The notes beneath the pieces were generated by a model that worked only from the letters and a program-made list of their open reading frames with translations, had not been told where the DNA came from and searched no databases. 64,000 nucleotides of DNA from Hymenobacter telluris (GTDB lineage Bacteria; Bacteroidota; Bacteroidia; Cytophagales; Hymenobacteraceae): contig NZ_JAFLQZ010000001.1 of the NCBI RefSeq assembly GCF_017313265.1, forward strand, positions 186,001-250,000, written 5' to 3'. A program made the translations under genes and the position numbers. This document shows positions 34,167-43,562 of this stretch, in pieces (within the stretch, counting starts at the first letter, position 1; each line of letters begins with the position of its first letter).

Positions 34167-36209
34167 ATGCTCACTCCACCCGTAGCTCACCCCAAGCCCT
34201 ACCAGGTACCCTCCCCCCACGGCCCCCGCCCCGACAACTATTACTGGCTCAATGAGCGCGAAAACCAGGAGGTAATCGACTACCTGAACGCCGAGAATGC
34301 CTACTTCGAGCAGGAAATGGCGCCGGTACGCGACTTGCAGAACCGGTTGTTCACCGAAATCAAGAGCCGCATCAAGGAGCAGGACGAGTCGGTGCCGTAC
34401 CGCGACAATGGCTACTTCTACTACGTGCGCTACGAGGCCGGCGGCGAGTACCCGATTTACTGCCGCAAAAAGGAAAATCTGGACGCTCCCGAAGAAGTGC
34501 TGCTCGATGCCAACCAGATGGGGGAGGGGCAGGCCTACTTCCAGATTGGCGGCTTCCAGGTCAGCGACGATAACCAACTGCTGGCCTTCAGCGTGGACAC
34601 CGTGGGGCGCCGCATGTACACGCTGCGCATCAAGAACTTAGCTACCGGCGAGCTGTACCCCGAGCAGATTGAAAACACCGGCGGTGAGGCCGTATGGGCC
34701 GCCGACAACCAGACCGTGTTCTACTCCAAGCAGGACGTAAACACGCTGCTGACCTACCAAATCTACCGCCACCAACTCAACACCGACCCCGCGCAGGACG
34801 TGCTGGTGTACGAGGAAGAAGATAATACTTTCCACATCGGGGTGGGCCGCTCGAAGTCGCGCGAGTACATCTTCATCCAGATGGGCAGCACTATGTCGTC
34901 GGAAACGCGCTACGTGGCGGCCACCAATCCGGCAGCGGAGTTTCAGGTGTTTCTGCCCCGCGAAGACGACCATCTGTATGAAGTCGAGCACTTCGAGGAC
35001 TACTTCTACGTGCTGTCGAACGACGGGGCGCCCAACTTCCGGCTGCTGAAAACGCCCGTTACGGCGACCGGCAAAGTGAGCTGGCAGGAAATCATTGCCC
35101 ACCGCGACGACGTGTTTCTGGAAAACATGGAGCTGTTCCGGGAATATCTGGTGCTGGGCGAGCGGCAGGAGGGCCTGTTGCAGCTGCGCGTGATGCGGTG
35201 GGAAAACGGCGAGGAGCACTACCTCAACTTCGGCGAGCCGACCTACACCGCCGCCATCAGCATCAACCCCGAGTTCGATACCACCGTGCTGCGCTACGGC
35301 TACTCCTCGCTCACCACGCCCACCAGCACCTACGACTACGACATGGGCACCCGCACCAAAACCTTGCTCAAAGAGCAGGCCGTGCTGGGTGATTTCCGGA
35401 AGGAAAACTACGTGACCGAGCGGCTGTACGCCACCGCCCAGGACGGCACGCGCATCCCCATGTCCATTGTGTACCGGCAGGGCTTCCGGCAGGATGGCAG
35501 CGCGCCGCTGCTGCAATATGCTTACGGGTCGTACGGTATTTCCATCGACCCCACATTCAGTTCGGCCCGGCTGAGTTTGCTGGACCGGGGCTTCGCCTAC
35601 GTGATTTGCCACATCCGGGGCGGGCAGGAGCTGGGCCGGCAGTGGTACGAGGCCGGCAAGCTGCTGAACAAGCGCAATACCTTCACCGACTTCACCGACT
35701 GCTCGGCCTTCCTGCTACAGGAGCAATACACTGCCGCCGACAAGCTATTTGCGGCCGGCGGCTCGGCGGGCGGGCTGCTGATGGGCGCCGTCATCAACCA
35801 GCACCCCGAGTACTACAGAGGCGTGGTGGCGGCCGTGCCCTTCGTGGACGTGGTAACCACCATGCTCGACGACACTATTCCGCTGACCACCGGCGAGTAC
35901 GACGAGTGGGGCAACCCCAACGAGCAGTTGTTCTACGAGTACATGCTGTCTTACTCGCCCTACGACAACGTGCAGGCCCAGGCCTACCCCAACCTGCTGG
36001 TCACTACCGGCCTGCACGACTCGCAGGTGCAGTACTTCGAGCCGGCCAAATGGGTGGCCAAGCTGCGCACCCTCAAAACCGACCACAACCTGCTGCTGCT
36101 CCACACCGACATGGAAGCCGGCCACGGCGGCGCCTCCGGCCGCTTCAAATCCATTCATGACGCCGCCCGGCAGTTTGCGTTTATGCTGCTGTTGCTGGGT
36201 GAGCAGTAG
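34167..36209 (+). CDS. ptrB: Oligopeptidase B (S9A serine peptidase)
   Basis: 680 residues. N-terminal PHGPRPDNYYWLNERENQEV and a seven-bladed propeller domain (about 75-400), then an alpha/beta hydrolase domain. Catalytic Ser near 533 in AAGGSAGGLLMG, Asp in TGLHDSQVQY and His in GHGGASGRF near 652. Cleaves short peptides after basic residues. No signal peptide, so probably cytosolic. No partner gene is adjacent. Confidence 0.93.
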   Translation: MLTPPVAHPKPYQVPSPHGPRPDNYYWLNERENQEVIDYLNAENAYFEQEMAPVRDLQNRLFTEIKSRIKEQDESVPYRDNGYFYYVRYEAGGEYPIYCRKKENLDAPEEVLLDANQMGEGQAYFQIGGFQVSDDNQLLAFSVDTVGRRMYTLRIKNLATGELYPEQIENTGGEAVWAADNQTVFYSKQDVNTLLTYQIYRHQLNTDPAQDVLVYEEEDNTFHIGVGRSKSREYIFIQMGSTMSSETRYVAATNPAAEFQVFLPREDDHLYEVEHFEDYFYVLSNDGAPNFRLLKTPVTATGKVSWQEIIAHRDDVFLENMELFREYLVLGERQEGLLQLRVMRWENGEEHYLNFGEPTYTAAISINPEFDTTVLRYGYSSLTTPTSTYDYDMGTRTKTLLKEQAVLGDFRKENYVTERLYATAQDGTRIPMSIVYRQGFRQDGSAPLLQYAYGSYGISIDPTFSSARLSLLDRGFAYVICHIRGGQELGRQWYEAGKLLNKRNTFTDFTDCSAFLLQEQYTAADKLFAAGGSAGGLLMGAVINQHPEYYRGVVAAVPFVDVVTTMLDDTIPLTTGEYDEWGNPNEQLFYEYMLSYSPYDNVQAQAYPNLLVTTGLHDSQVQYFEPAKWVAKLRTLKTDHNLLLLHTDMEAGHGGASGRFKSIHDAARQFAFMLLLLGEQ

Positions 36210-36226
36210 CCCCGGGTAATTAACTC

Positions 36227-36405
36227 AGGTTGCGAGGTAGCGGCGTAGCGGCGAGAGGTTTGTAACAGATACAGCGACAGTAGGTGTGCGCCGCGTAGCG
36301 GTGCCAGAGCCACCTGGCTATTCTGGCACCGCTATGCGGCGCTTCCTGCCGAAAACAACCCGTTCTACAAACCGCTCACCGCTACGCGGCTACCTTGTAA
36401 CCTGT
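36227..36405. repeat. Nested inverted repeats (word GTAGCGG)
   Basis: Outer arms CAGGTTGCGAGGTAGCGGCG.. (36227-36268) and ..CGCTACGCGGCTACCTTGTA (to 36405), inner hairpin GCGCCGCGTAGCGGTGCCAG and complement at about 36290-36342. Downstream of ptrB. Confidence 0.8.
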
Positions 36406-36428
36406 ATTAAATAAGCTGGCTGCCTGAA

Positions 36429-36481
36429 AAATGACGCTGTTATTTCGCGCGACGTGCGGAGTGGCAGCGTCATTTCTTTTA
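36429..36481 (+). terminator. Hairpin terminator
   Basis: AAATGACGCTG and CAGCGTCATTT around a GC-rich loop, followed by CTTTT. It is 220 bases past ptrB, beyond the nested repeats. Confidence 0.7.
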
Positions 36482-36788
36482 ACAATTCAGATAGTCAACT
36501 TCCTGGTAGCTACGTAGAAGCGCAGTAAGAAAGGGCAGATGGCTAAGCACGGCGGTTGTCGTTGGGCGACTATTACTGCCTTCCGATGCCACCTTGCCAT
36601 TAAACTGGTGTCTGTGGGTTCAGTCCAAGGTCTCAACCGGTCTGCTAATCTTCCGTCCCGGACGGATGAAAAAGAGGATTGGTCGTTTTGAGGGGCGAGG
36701 CTGCGCACGAAGCCAGTAGCTTCGAGAAATTTTACGTACACGACTACACCCCACCGGGTTTGCCGAGTGGTATTCTTCCAGTGAATTG
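36482..36788. other. Region without a gene before the beta-barrel receptor
   Basis: About 300 bases. An 84-codon frame on the minus strand (36487-36741) has no family resemblance and is not called. The region presumably carries the promoter and leader of the downstream outer-membrane protein; no full TAnnTTTG box was seen. Confidence 0.5.
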
Positions 36789-39455
36789 ATGAAAAAGATT
36801 TTACTTGCTTTGGCCTTCACTAGTGCCGGCCAGCTGGTTTTCGCACAGAATCAAGGCGGTCCGCCCGCCGGAACACGCCCCGCCGGTGGCCCGCCCGCCG
36901 GCGGCGCCCCGCGCCAGCTAGCCACCGGGGCACCGCAGCCCCAGCAAGGCAGTGGGCGCATTACCGGCACCGTAACCGATGCCGCAACCAAAAAGCCAGT
37001 GCCCTATGCCACGGTGGTGCTGCTCAACCCCGCTACCGGCAAGCCCGCCGATGGTACCGCCGCCGACGAGCGGGGCAAGTTCACCATGACGGGGGTGGCC
37101 GCTGGCACCTACACCGTGCAAATCAGCTTCCTGGGCTATAAATCCGTTGATAAAACCGGCATCACCATCACCGACGCCGGCAACACGGTAGCCCTGGGCA
37201 CGGTGGCGCTGGCCTCGTCGGCGCAGGCGCTCAAGGAAGTGGTGGTAGAAGGCCAACGCTCCCTGATTGAGGAGCGGGTAGACCGCACCGTGTACAACGC
37301 AGAGCAGGACCAGACCACCCGCGGCGGCGACGCCACCGACGTGCTCAAGCGCGTACCGCAGCTAACCGTGGACCTGGATGGCAACGTGACGTTGCGCGGC
37401 AACTCCAACGTGCGGGTGCTTATCAACAACAAGCCTTCTACCATCACGGCCAGCAGCATTTCCGATGCGCTCCGCCAGATTCCGGCCGATGAAATCAAGA
37501 GCGTGGAGGTAATTACCTCGCCCTCGGCCAAGTACGACGCCGAAGGCTCGGGCGGCATCATCAACATTGTCACCAAGAAAAACAACTTGGAAGGCAAAAC
37601 GCTGAGCATTGATACCAGCGTAGGCAACCGGGGCTCCAACCTGGGGTTGAACGGCAGCATCCGGACGGGTCGCATGGGCTTCTCGCTGGGCGGCTGGGGG
37701 CGCGCCGGCTACAACGTGCCCGGCACGTTCTCCAACGACCAGCAAACGTACGGCGAATCGGGGGGGCTGATTTCCACCACCAGCCAGCAGGCCAGTACCC
37801 GCCGCAACGACGTATTCGGGCGCTACACCCTGGGCTGGGATTTCGACATCAACAAGTACAACTCGCTGGCGGCCTCGGTGCGCTACGGCTTGCGCAACGG
37901 CACCAACTACCAGGACGACCTGCTCACCCGTTCCGACTTTTACGGCGTTTCCGGGGCGCTGCTCCGCCAGACCGGGGATACGCGCAACGTGCGCACCAAC
38001 GACAAGTCCAACAACGTGGATGTGAGCCTGGGCTACACCCACACCACCGAAACGCCCCAGCAGGAGCTAAGCTTTTTGGGGGTGTACAGCCGCAACAACC
38101 GCAACAACGACTTCACCAACACCATCACCGACCTGCTCGATACCGCGCCAGGGGCCAGCGTGTCGCCGTACCGGCTCAAAAACCTCAACGACAGCTACGA
38201 CCAGGAACTCACGCTGCAACTCGACTACCAGACGCCCATCGGCGACAAGCAGATTCTGGAAGTGGGGGCCAAGGACATTATGCGCCAGGCCAACAGTGAC
38301 TACACCTACCTGCGGGCCGAAGGCGACAACCTGTTTGAGCCGCTCACCAATGCGGGCCTCAACAACCAGTTCAACTACGACCAGAACGTGGCTGCCGCCT
38401 ACGCGGCCTACACGCTCAATTTCCTGAAGCAGTACACCCTCAAAGCCGGGGCCCGCTACGAGTACACCACCATCAACGCCAAGTTCGCCAATACCGATAC
38501 CGAAACCGAAATTCCGTCGTATGGGGTGCTGGTGCCCAGCTTCAACCTCTCGCGCCGGCTGGCCAGCGGCAACACCCTAAAGGCCGCCTACAACCGCCGC
38601 ATTCAGCGCCCCTCGCTGCGCTTCCTCAACCCCAACGTGCAGGCTTCCAACACGCGCAACGCCACCCAGGGCAACCCGGTGCTCGACCCCGAGTACACCA
38701 ACAACTACGAGCTGGGCTACAACACCGCCATCAAAAACGTGCTGCTGAATATGTCGGCGTTTGTGCGCAACACCACCGGCTCGATTCAGTCGGTGCGCCG
38801 GCCGGCTACGCCCGACGAAATTGTGCGCTACGAACTGTCGGAAGGCGCCATCTTCACTACGTTCGACAACATCGGGCAGGAAAACGCCTACGGGGGCAGC
38901 CTGTTCGTGAATGCCAAGATTGGCACCAAGTTCACCCTCAACGGCGGCCCCGATTTCTATTACGCCGTCCTGCGCAACAACGTGTCGGACGTGAACTACA
39001 ACGCCCGCAACAAGGGCTTCGTGATAAGCGGCCGTGTGTTTGGTACCTACAACCTCACCGATAAGTGGAGCCTCCAGGCTTTCACGTTTGCGCGGGGCCG
39101 GGAGGTGCAGCTGCAAGGCTACCAGAGCGGCTTTGGGGTGTATAGCCTGAGCGTGCGCCGCGAGTTTGCCGAGAAGCGCGGCAGCATCGGGTTCGGGGCC
39201 GAGAACTTCTTCTCGCCCAAAATCCCGATTCGCACCGAGTTTACTTCGCCGCTGCTGGTGCAGAACAGCGAGAACATCCCCAACCGCCTCAACTTCAAAA
39301 TCAACTTCAGCTACCGCATCGGTAAGCTGAGCGTGGCCGACGCCAAGCCCCGCCGCCGCCGCAACGCCGGCAACGACGACCTGAAAGAAGGCGGCGACGC
39401 CGACCCCGGCAGCACCCCCGCCCCGCAGCCCACTGGCGGCGGCGGCCGCCCCTAA
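36789..39455 (+). CDS. Outer-membrane beta-barrel receptor (TonB-dependent type)
   Basis: 888 residues. Signal peptide (KKILLALAFTSAGQLVFAQ), a Gly/Pro-rich spacer (PAGTRPAGGPPAGGAP), a carboxypeptidase regulatory-like domain (about 55-145, ITGTVTDAATKKPVPYATVV), a plug domain (DVLKRVPQLTVDLDGNVTLR, IEVITSPSAKYDAEGSGGII in near form) and a large barrel of the outer membrane protein beta-barrel family. The extreme C-terminus is an Arg/Gly/Pro-rich tail (PRRRRNAGNDD) beyond the last strand, which is unusual for a barrel. Ligand unknown; no SusD-like partner lies next to it. Confidence 0.87.
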   Translation: MKKILLALAFTSAGQLVFAQNQGGPPAGTRPAGGPPAGGAPRQLATGAPQPQQGSGRITGTVTDAATKKPVPYATVVLLNPATGKPADGTAADERGKFTMTGVAAGTYTVQISFLGYKSVDKTGITITDAGNTVALGTVALASSAQALKEVVVEGQRSLIEERVDRTVYNAEQDQTTRGGDATDVLKRVPQLTVDLDGNVTLRGNSNVRVLINNKPSTITASSISDALRQIPADEIKSVEVITSPSAKYDAEGSGGIINIVTKKNNLEGKTLSIDTSVGNRGSNLGLNGSIRTGRMGFSLGGWGRAGYNVPGTFSNDQQTYGESGGLISTTSQQASTRRNDVFGRYTLGWDFDINKYNSLAASVRYGLRNGTNYQDDLLTRSDFYGVSGALLRQTGDTRNVRTNDKSNNVDVSLGYTHTTETPQQELSFLGVYSRNNRNNDFTNTITDLLDTAPGASVSPYRLKNLNDSYDQELTLQLDYQTPIGDKQILEVGAKDIMRQANSDYTYLRAEGDNLFEPLTNAGLNNQFNYDQNVAAAYAAYTLNFLKQYTLKAGARYEYTTINAKFANTDTETEIPSYGVLVPSFNLSRRLASGNTLKAAYNRRIQRPSLRFLNPNVQASNTRNATQGNPVLDPEYTNNYELGYNTAIKNVLLNMSAFVRNTTGSIQSVRRPATPDEIVRYELSEGAIFTTFDNIGQENAYGGSLFVNAKIGTKFTLNGGPDFYYAVLRNNVSDVNYNARNKGFVISGRVFGTYNLTDKWSLQAFTFARGREVQLQGYQSGFGVYSLSVRREFAEKRGSIGFGAENFFSPKIPIRTEFTSPLLVQNSENIPNRLNFKINFSYRIGKLSVADAKPRRRRNAGNDDLKEGGDADPGSTPAPQPTGGGGRP

Positions 39456-39483
39456 GGCGAGCCAGGCTGTGTAGGCAGCAAGC

Positions 39484-39600
39484 AAAAAAGGAACGTCATG
39501 CTGAGCGCAGTCGAAGCATCTCGCGTGCTGATGTCGGATTACTAATCCACTGTCAGCACGCGAGATGCTTCGGCTCCGCCTCAGCATGACGTTCCTTTTT
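39484..39600. repeat. Inverted repeat, family C (copy 3), probable terminator
   Basis: AAAAAGGAACGTCATGCTGA at the left and GCCTCAGCATGACGTTCCTT at the right, with inner GAAGCATCTCGCG pairing. The A/T-rich ends give it the form of a bidirectional terminator. Confidence 0.85.
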
Positions 39601-39617
39601 ATGGGTAGCGAGGTGCT

Positions 39618-39824
39618 CTACCGCACCTTCAAACTGTCGGGTACGGCGGCGCCGCGGGTGGCTTGGGTGAGCTGGTTTTGCAGCTGAAAATTCACCTGCT
39701 CACAGTCGGTGAACCGCTGGTTGGCTTGCTTGAGGGCTTCTTCCGTGCGAGTAAGGCGCAGGTACAAAAAGATGATAAGGCCCAACGCTATGAGTAGGGC
39801 AACGAGGGGAAGGACTTTGTTCAT
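39618..39824 (-). CDS. Small single-pass membrane protein
   Basis: 68 residues from ATG at 39824 (MNKVLPLVALLIALGLIIFL). One N-terminal membrane helix and a short coiled coil (RTEEALKQANQRFTDCEQ, then QLQNQLTQA). No family recognised. A palindrome at 39889-39931, shared with the HTH gene at 44037, lies 65 bases upstream of its start. Confidence 0.65.
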   Translation of the reverse strand: MNKVLPLVALLIALGLIIFLYLRLTRTEEALKQANQRFTDCEQVNFQLQNQLTQATRGAAVPDSLKVR

Positions 39825-39888
39825 GCAGATAGCAAGGCAGGTAAGAGCCGCAAAGGTAAGGCTGCGACTGGCCACCGCGGCCCTGCTG

Positions 39889-39931
39889 TTTTGTACCTTA
39901 TTTTCGGAAAAATAAATAATAAGGTACAAAA
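39889..39931. repeat. Palindrome TGTACCTTATT-N15-AATAAGGTACA (copy 1)
   Basis: Arms of 14 bases at 39889-39902 and 39918-39931 with a 15-base spacer. The core and the spacer length are the same as in the copy at 43983-44039. It lies 17 bases beyond the stop codon of the restriction-modification gene. Confidence 0.8.
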
Positions 39932-39947
39932 ATTGAATGTGCCGCCG

Positions 39948-42788
39948 CTACGGCTTGGCCCGGCGGGCATGGCCTTTGGCGGGCGCGGCGGCCGGGGCCA
40001 GGGGGGCGCTCAGCTCGGCGTACTTCTCAAACAGGCGCTGCACCCGCTCGGTATCGTGCTTGAAGGGGCGGCGCAGGTAGAGCCGGTCGACTAGCCTATC
40101 GAGGTGGCGGTGGGCAGCGCGCAGGTCGGGGGGCATGGCCAGCGGGTCGTAGAGGTCGGCGAGGGTGCTGCCGGGGTGGGCGGCGCGGGCGTCCAGCACC
40201 ACCTGGGCGGCTGCTTCTATGGGTTGCCGGTCGGCGGCGCTGGGCTCGGCGGGCCAGGGGAAGTTGTTGTAGACGATGTCCTTGGAGTAGCGGTAGTCAC
40301 TTTTCAGCCGCCCGCAGGTATAGCGCATCCAGGCCATGTGCATAGCCGAGGTCAGCACCCCGAAATGGTAGAGCGTGGCGTTGGGAACGGTATTAACTAG
40401 GTCACTTGCTATTACATCTTTTGGCATGAAGCCAATTGGTACATAAGGCCGCTTCTCAGAAGAAACACGCGGTATTAGCAAATAAGCGGTGTCTGGTTGT
40501 GCCAGTTGTCTGAAGAGGGTATGGTTCTGATAGCCACGAGTAGCAGCGGCTTTACTGGCTAAACGAAATTGTTTGACTGCCTCAACCCGTGCGCGTACCA
40601 GTGGCATCTGCTTCAGTTCTCCAGGCTGCATATCTACCAGCCACAAACACCAGCGGCTTTGCCCGTTGATGAACTCCTGCGCCCCGGTGAAAGGCCGCAC
40701 GAAACGGGCCACCGCTGGCTCGGCTGCTAATAGTTCTTCCCGTTCTTCATCTGATAAAATAAGGTGGCCTCCATCTGTGGGCTTGTTGCCGTAGCGCATA
40801 GCCGGTACTGGCGAAATGGGCCGGGGGCGGTTGGTGAGCAGCACGGTTGGTCCGCCAGTCAGATAGGGTGTAATGTTATCAGGATTGATTTCGTGCGGTT
40901 GTGTATCGGTAACTGAGGCGTACTCGAACAGCCGCTTCACTGGGACGTCCTGCGGCCCAAACCCAATGATGATGCAATGCACAGCCGCTTTACCGCGGGC
41001 TTCATTGGTCCATTTAAAGGTTTGGTGGGCAAAATGAATCTTCATCCCAAAGCGGAAGATGATAGGCCCCCACAACAGACCCACTTGTTCGCCTTGCGTG
41101 ATGGAGTTGGTACTGACCAGTGCTGCCCGAACATCGGTTCCCTGAACGTACTCCGCCGTTTTCCAGAACCAAGCCGAAACAAAATCCAAGACACCTGCCG
41201 CTGATACGCCGTGCAGTACCCGGCGCAAATCGGCCTTCTGTTCTTCCGTCTGATAATGGTGCCCCACAAACGGCGGGTTGCCGACGATGTGGCTGGCGTC
41301 GGTGTTGGGCAGCACCTCGTTCCAGTCGGTGGTGAGGGCGTTGGCGTGCAGGATGCGGGCGCGGTGGCGCAGGGGCAGGCGGGCGTAGTACTGCCCAAAG
41401 CGCACCGAAAGCAGCTGGTTCATCTGGTGGTCGACGAGCCACAGCGCCACCTCGGCAATGCGGGCCGCAAACTCGTCAATCTCGATACCGTGCATCTGGT
41501 CGACCTGCAATTGTACCAGCGTGGCTACGCCCAGGCCCTGTTGGGTGCCGGCCTCGTTGGGGTAGAGCAGCTCCAACAGCTCCAGCTCCAGCAAACGCAG
41601 CTCGCGGTAGGCCACCACCAGAAAGTTGCCGCAGCCGCAGGCCGGGTCCAGCAGGCGCAGCTTGGCCAGCTCGCTCTGCATGGCCCGCAGGCGCGGGGCG
41701 CGGGTGGTGGCACTCAGGGCGGCCAGCCGGGCCAGCTCGGCCCGCTTCTCATCCAGCAGCAGCGGCCCCAGCGCCTTCCTAATGTTTTGCTCGGAGGTGT
41801 AGTGCGCGCCCAGCGTGCGGCGCTCCTGCGGGTTCATCACACTCTGAAACAGGGAGCCGAAGATGGCCGGCGAAATCTGGCCCCAGTCGAGGCGGGTGGC
41901 ATCCAGCAGCAGGTCGCGCATCTGGCTATCAAAGGCCACCGTGCGCAGCCCGCCCTTAAACAGGTCGCCGTTCACGTACGGAAACTCGCGCAGGTGCTCG
42001 GGCAGGGCGGCGGGGCGCTGGTCTTCGGGCGTGTCCAGCGTCTCGAACAGCTGGTGCAGCAGGGGGCCCAGGTGCTGGCCTTTGGGGCCGGCGTGCTGGC
42101 TCACCAAATCCATGAAAGCGGCGCGGGGGAAAATGTCGGTGTCCTCGGCGAACAGGCAGAACAGCAGCCGCACGAGGTAGCGCTCCAGGTCGGAGCCCCG
42201 GTAGCCGCTGGCTTCCAGCTGGTCGTGGAGGCGGCCCATGCGCTCGGCGGCCTGCACGTTCACGGGGTCCTGCTCCTGGTAGGTGCGCTGCTGGTAGCCG
42301 GCCATAAACCCAAACAGCCGCACGTGCTGGCCCAGGTCGGAGAGCTGAATTTCGGTGTGCTGCTCGGGCTTCGGAAACACCGTGCTCGGGCGCAAATCAT
42401 AGAGGCGCAGCCGGGCAAAGTCCGACACGAAGATGTACTGCGGCTTGTCGTGGGGTTCCAGGCCGCCCACGTACTCCAGGGCCTGGTGGTAGGCATCGTC
42501 GAGGTTTTTGCCCAGGCTTTTGCTTTCGCCTAGCAGGATGCCGGGCCAAAACAAATCAATGCGGCCCCGGCGGGCGGGGCCGGGGGCGGCTACCGCGCCG
42601 GCGGGCAGGGTAGGGTCGTGGCGGGTGACGTTCTCCTCGAAGCGGGCCACCTTGCGGCGGTTGATGCCGAACACCTCGAAAAAGTCGTTCCAGAAGGTTT
42701 GGGCCTCGCCCTGCTCCGAGCTGTAGTCTTTGGCATTGCGGGCAAAATCATAGGCATTCTTGCGAATCTCGGTCCAGCTAAGCGGCAT
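39948..42788 (-). CDS. MmeI-like type IIL restriction-modification enzyme
   Basis: 946 residues. One chain carries both activities. The N-terminal nuclease motif D78-x9-E88-x-K90 (DLFWPGILLGESK) has the spacing of MmeI. A helical connector follows, then a gamma-class adenine methyltransferase with motif I DPACGCGNF near 380 and motif IV NPPF near 503, and a target recognition domain from about 620 to the end. It would cut at a fixed distance from its site and methylate one strand for self-protection, so no separate methylase or specificity gene is needed. The Arg/Ala tail (AAAPAKGHARRAKP) is basic. An orphan methylase is excluded only if the nuclease is active. Confidence 0.88.
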   Translation of the reverse strand: MPLSWTEIRKNAYDFARNAKDYSSEQGEAQTFWNDFFEVFGINRRKVARFEENVTRHDPTLPAGAVAAPGPARRGRIDLFWPGILLGESKSLGKNLDDAYHQALEYVGGLEPHDKPQYIFVSDFARLRLYDLRPSTVFPKPEQHTEIQLSDLGQHVRLFGFMAGYQQRTYQEQDPVNVQAAERMGRLHDQLEASGYRGSDLERYLVRLLFCLFAEDTDIFPRAAFMDLVSQHAGPKGQHLGPLLHQLFETLDTPEDQRPAALPEHLREFPYVNGDLFKGGLRTVAFDSQMRDLLLDATRLDWGQISPAIFGSLFQSVMNPQERRTLGAHYTSEQNIRKALGPLLLDEKRAELARLAALSATTRAPRLRAMQSELAKLRLLDPACGCGNFLVVAYRELRLLELELLELLYPNEAGTQQGLGVATLVQLQVDQMHGIEIDEFAARIAEVALWLVDHQMNQLLSVRFGQYYARLPLRHRARILHANALTTDWNEVLPNTDASHIVGNPPFVGHHYQTEEQKADLRRVLHGVSAAGVLDFVSAWFWKTAEYVQGTDVRAALVSTNSITQGEQVGLLWGPIIFRFGMKIHFAHQTFKWTNEARGKAAVHCIIIGFGPQDVPVKRLFEYASVTDTQPHEINPDNITPYLTGGPTVLLTNRPRPISPVPAMRYGNKPTDGGHLILSDEEREELLAAEPAVARFVRPFTGAQEFINGQSRWCLWLVDMQPGELKQMPLVRARVEAVKQFRLASKAAATRGYQNHTLFRQLAQPDTAYLLIPRVSSEKRPYVPIGFMPKDVIASDLVNTVPNATLYHFGVLTSAMHMAWMRYTCGRLKSDYRYSKDIVYNNFPWPAEPSAADRQPIEAAAQVVLDARAAHPGSTLADLYDPLAMPPDLRAAHRHLDRLVDRLYLRRPFKHDTERVQRLFEKYAELSAPLAPAAAPAKGHARRAKP

Positions 42789-42937
42789 CGGGTACGGGGG
42801 ATAAACAGGATGGGATAGTCCCGCAAGATAGGGGGTGGAGCGTGTGCTGTCCTTGTGCTTTCATGTAGTACTTTCACCCACCTCCCATAAGAAGAGGAAA
42901 ATGGCAGTATCGTATAGGAGTGTATAAGTCTATTACA

Positions 42938-43555
42938 ATGCTGCACTCTGACCTACTGGCTTACGTCGAAAAGCATCTTTCTTCGGAACTCGCCCTCATG
43001 CAAACCGGCGGCTACGCCACCGCCCACCCCACGCTGACGCCCGCCGAAAAGGCGCTGATATACCACTACACCGATACTGGTTCCACGGCGCTGAACCGGG
43101 CATTGCACACTAACCTGCGTGGGGTGCCGGGCGTATTCCAACAAGAGTTACCAGTAGTGCTACGCAAGCTGCCTATTTATGCTGGTACCGTATACAGCGC
43201 CGCTCATTTGCAACCAACTGAACTTAGCCGGTTGGTAGCTGCCGCTACTACTGGCGATACGCTGGAAAATGCGGGCATCATCACTTGGCCAGCGTATCTG
43301 TCGGCCAGTTGCTCACGCCGGGTGGCCAAAATCCATGCGGCGGGATTCTCTGATTCCGTAGCGCCAAAAAACTGTTTGTTTGTCGTGCGTTCCAAAACCG
43401 GGCGCAATATCGAACAGCTTTCATGTTATGGCCCTAATGGGAAAGATCCGTTCGATAGTGAGCAGGAAGTCTTATTTTTACCTGACACTCAATTTACTGT
43501 GGTTGGCATTGACTTGGCAACTAGTCTGCCCATTATACAGTTAATAGAAGTATAA
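42938..43555 (+). CDS. ADP-ribosyltransferase-fold protein (toxin-like, altered active site)
   Basis: 205 residues from ATG 42938 (a GTG at 42920 is possible). The sequence follows the bacterial exotoxin-type ART fold: LTPAEKALIYHYTDTGSTAL at 33-52, TVYSAAHL at 84-91, the strand WPAYLSASCS at 117-126 and the ExE turn DSEQEVLFLPDTQFTVVG at 173-190 with E175 and E177. In active R-S-E enzymes the second block reads VYRG; here the arginine is replaced by Ser87. The Ser block (SAS 122-124) and ExE are kept. No signal peptide. It may be a weakened enzyme, a pseudo-enzyme, or use another residue for NAD. Lower GC than its neighbours. Confidence 0.7.
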   Translation: MLHSDLLAYVEKHLSSELALMQTGGYATAHPTLTPAEKALIYHYTDTGSTALNRALHTNLRGVPGVFQQELPVVLRKLPIYAGTVYSAAHLQPTELSRLVAAATTGDTLENAGIITWPAYLSASCSRRVAKIHAAGFSDSVAPKNCLFVVRSKTGRNIEQLSCYGPNGKDPFDSEQEVLFLPDTQFTVVGIDLATSLPIIQLIEV

Positions 43556-43562
43556 TTCTGCT

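Noticed and set aside
36487..36741. 84-codon frame on the minus strand before the beta-barrel receptor
   Set aside because: No start signal, no family resemblance, lies in the probable leader region.
41211..42533. 440-codon open frame on the plus strand opposite the MmeI-like gene
   Set aside because: Shadow frame rich in V, G, Q and A with no motif; the methyltransferase motifs are on the minus strand.
39948..42788. BREX PglX or plain orphan methyltransferase
   Set aside because: The D-x9-E-x-K nuclease motif at the N-terminus matches MmeI, and no other BREX gene is in the window.
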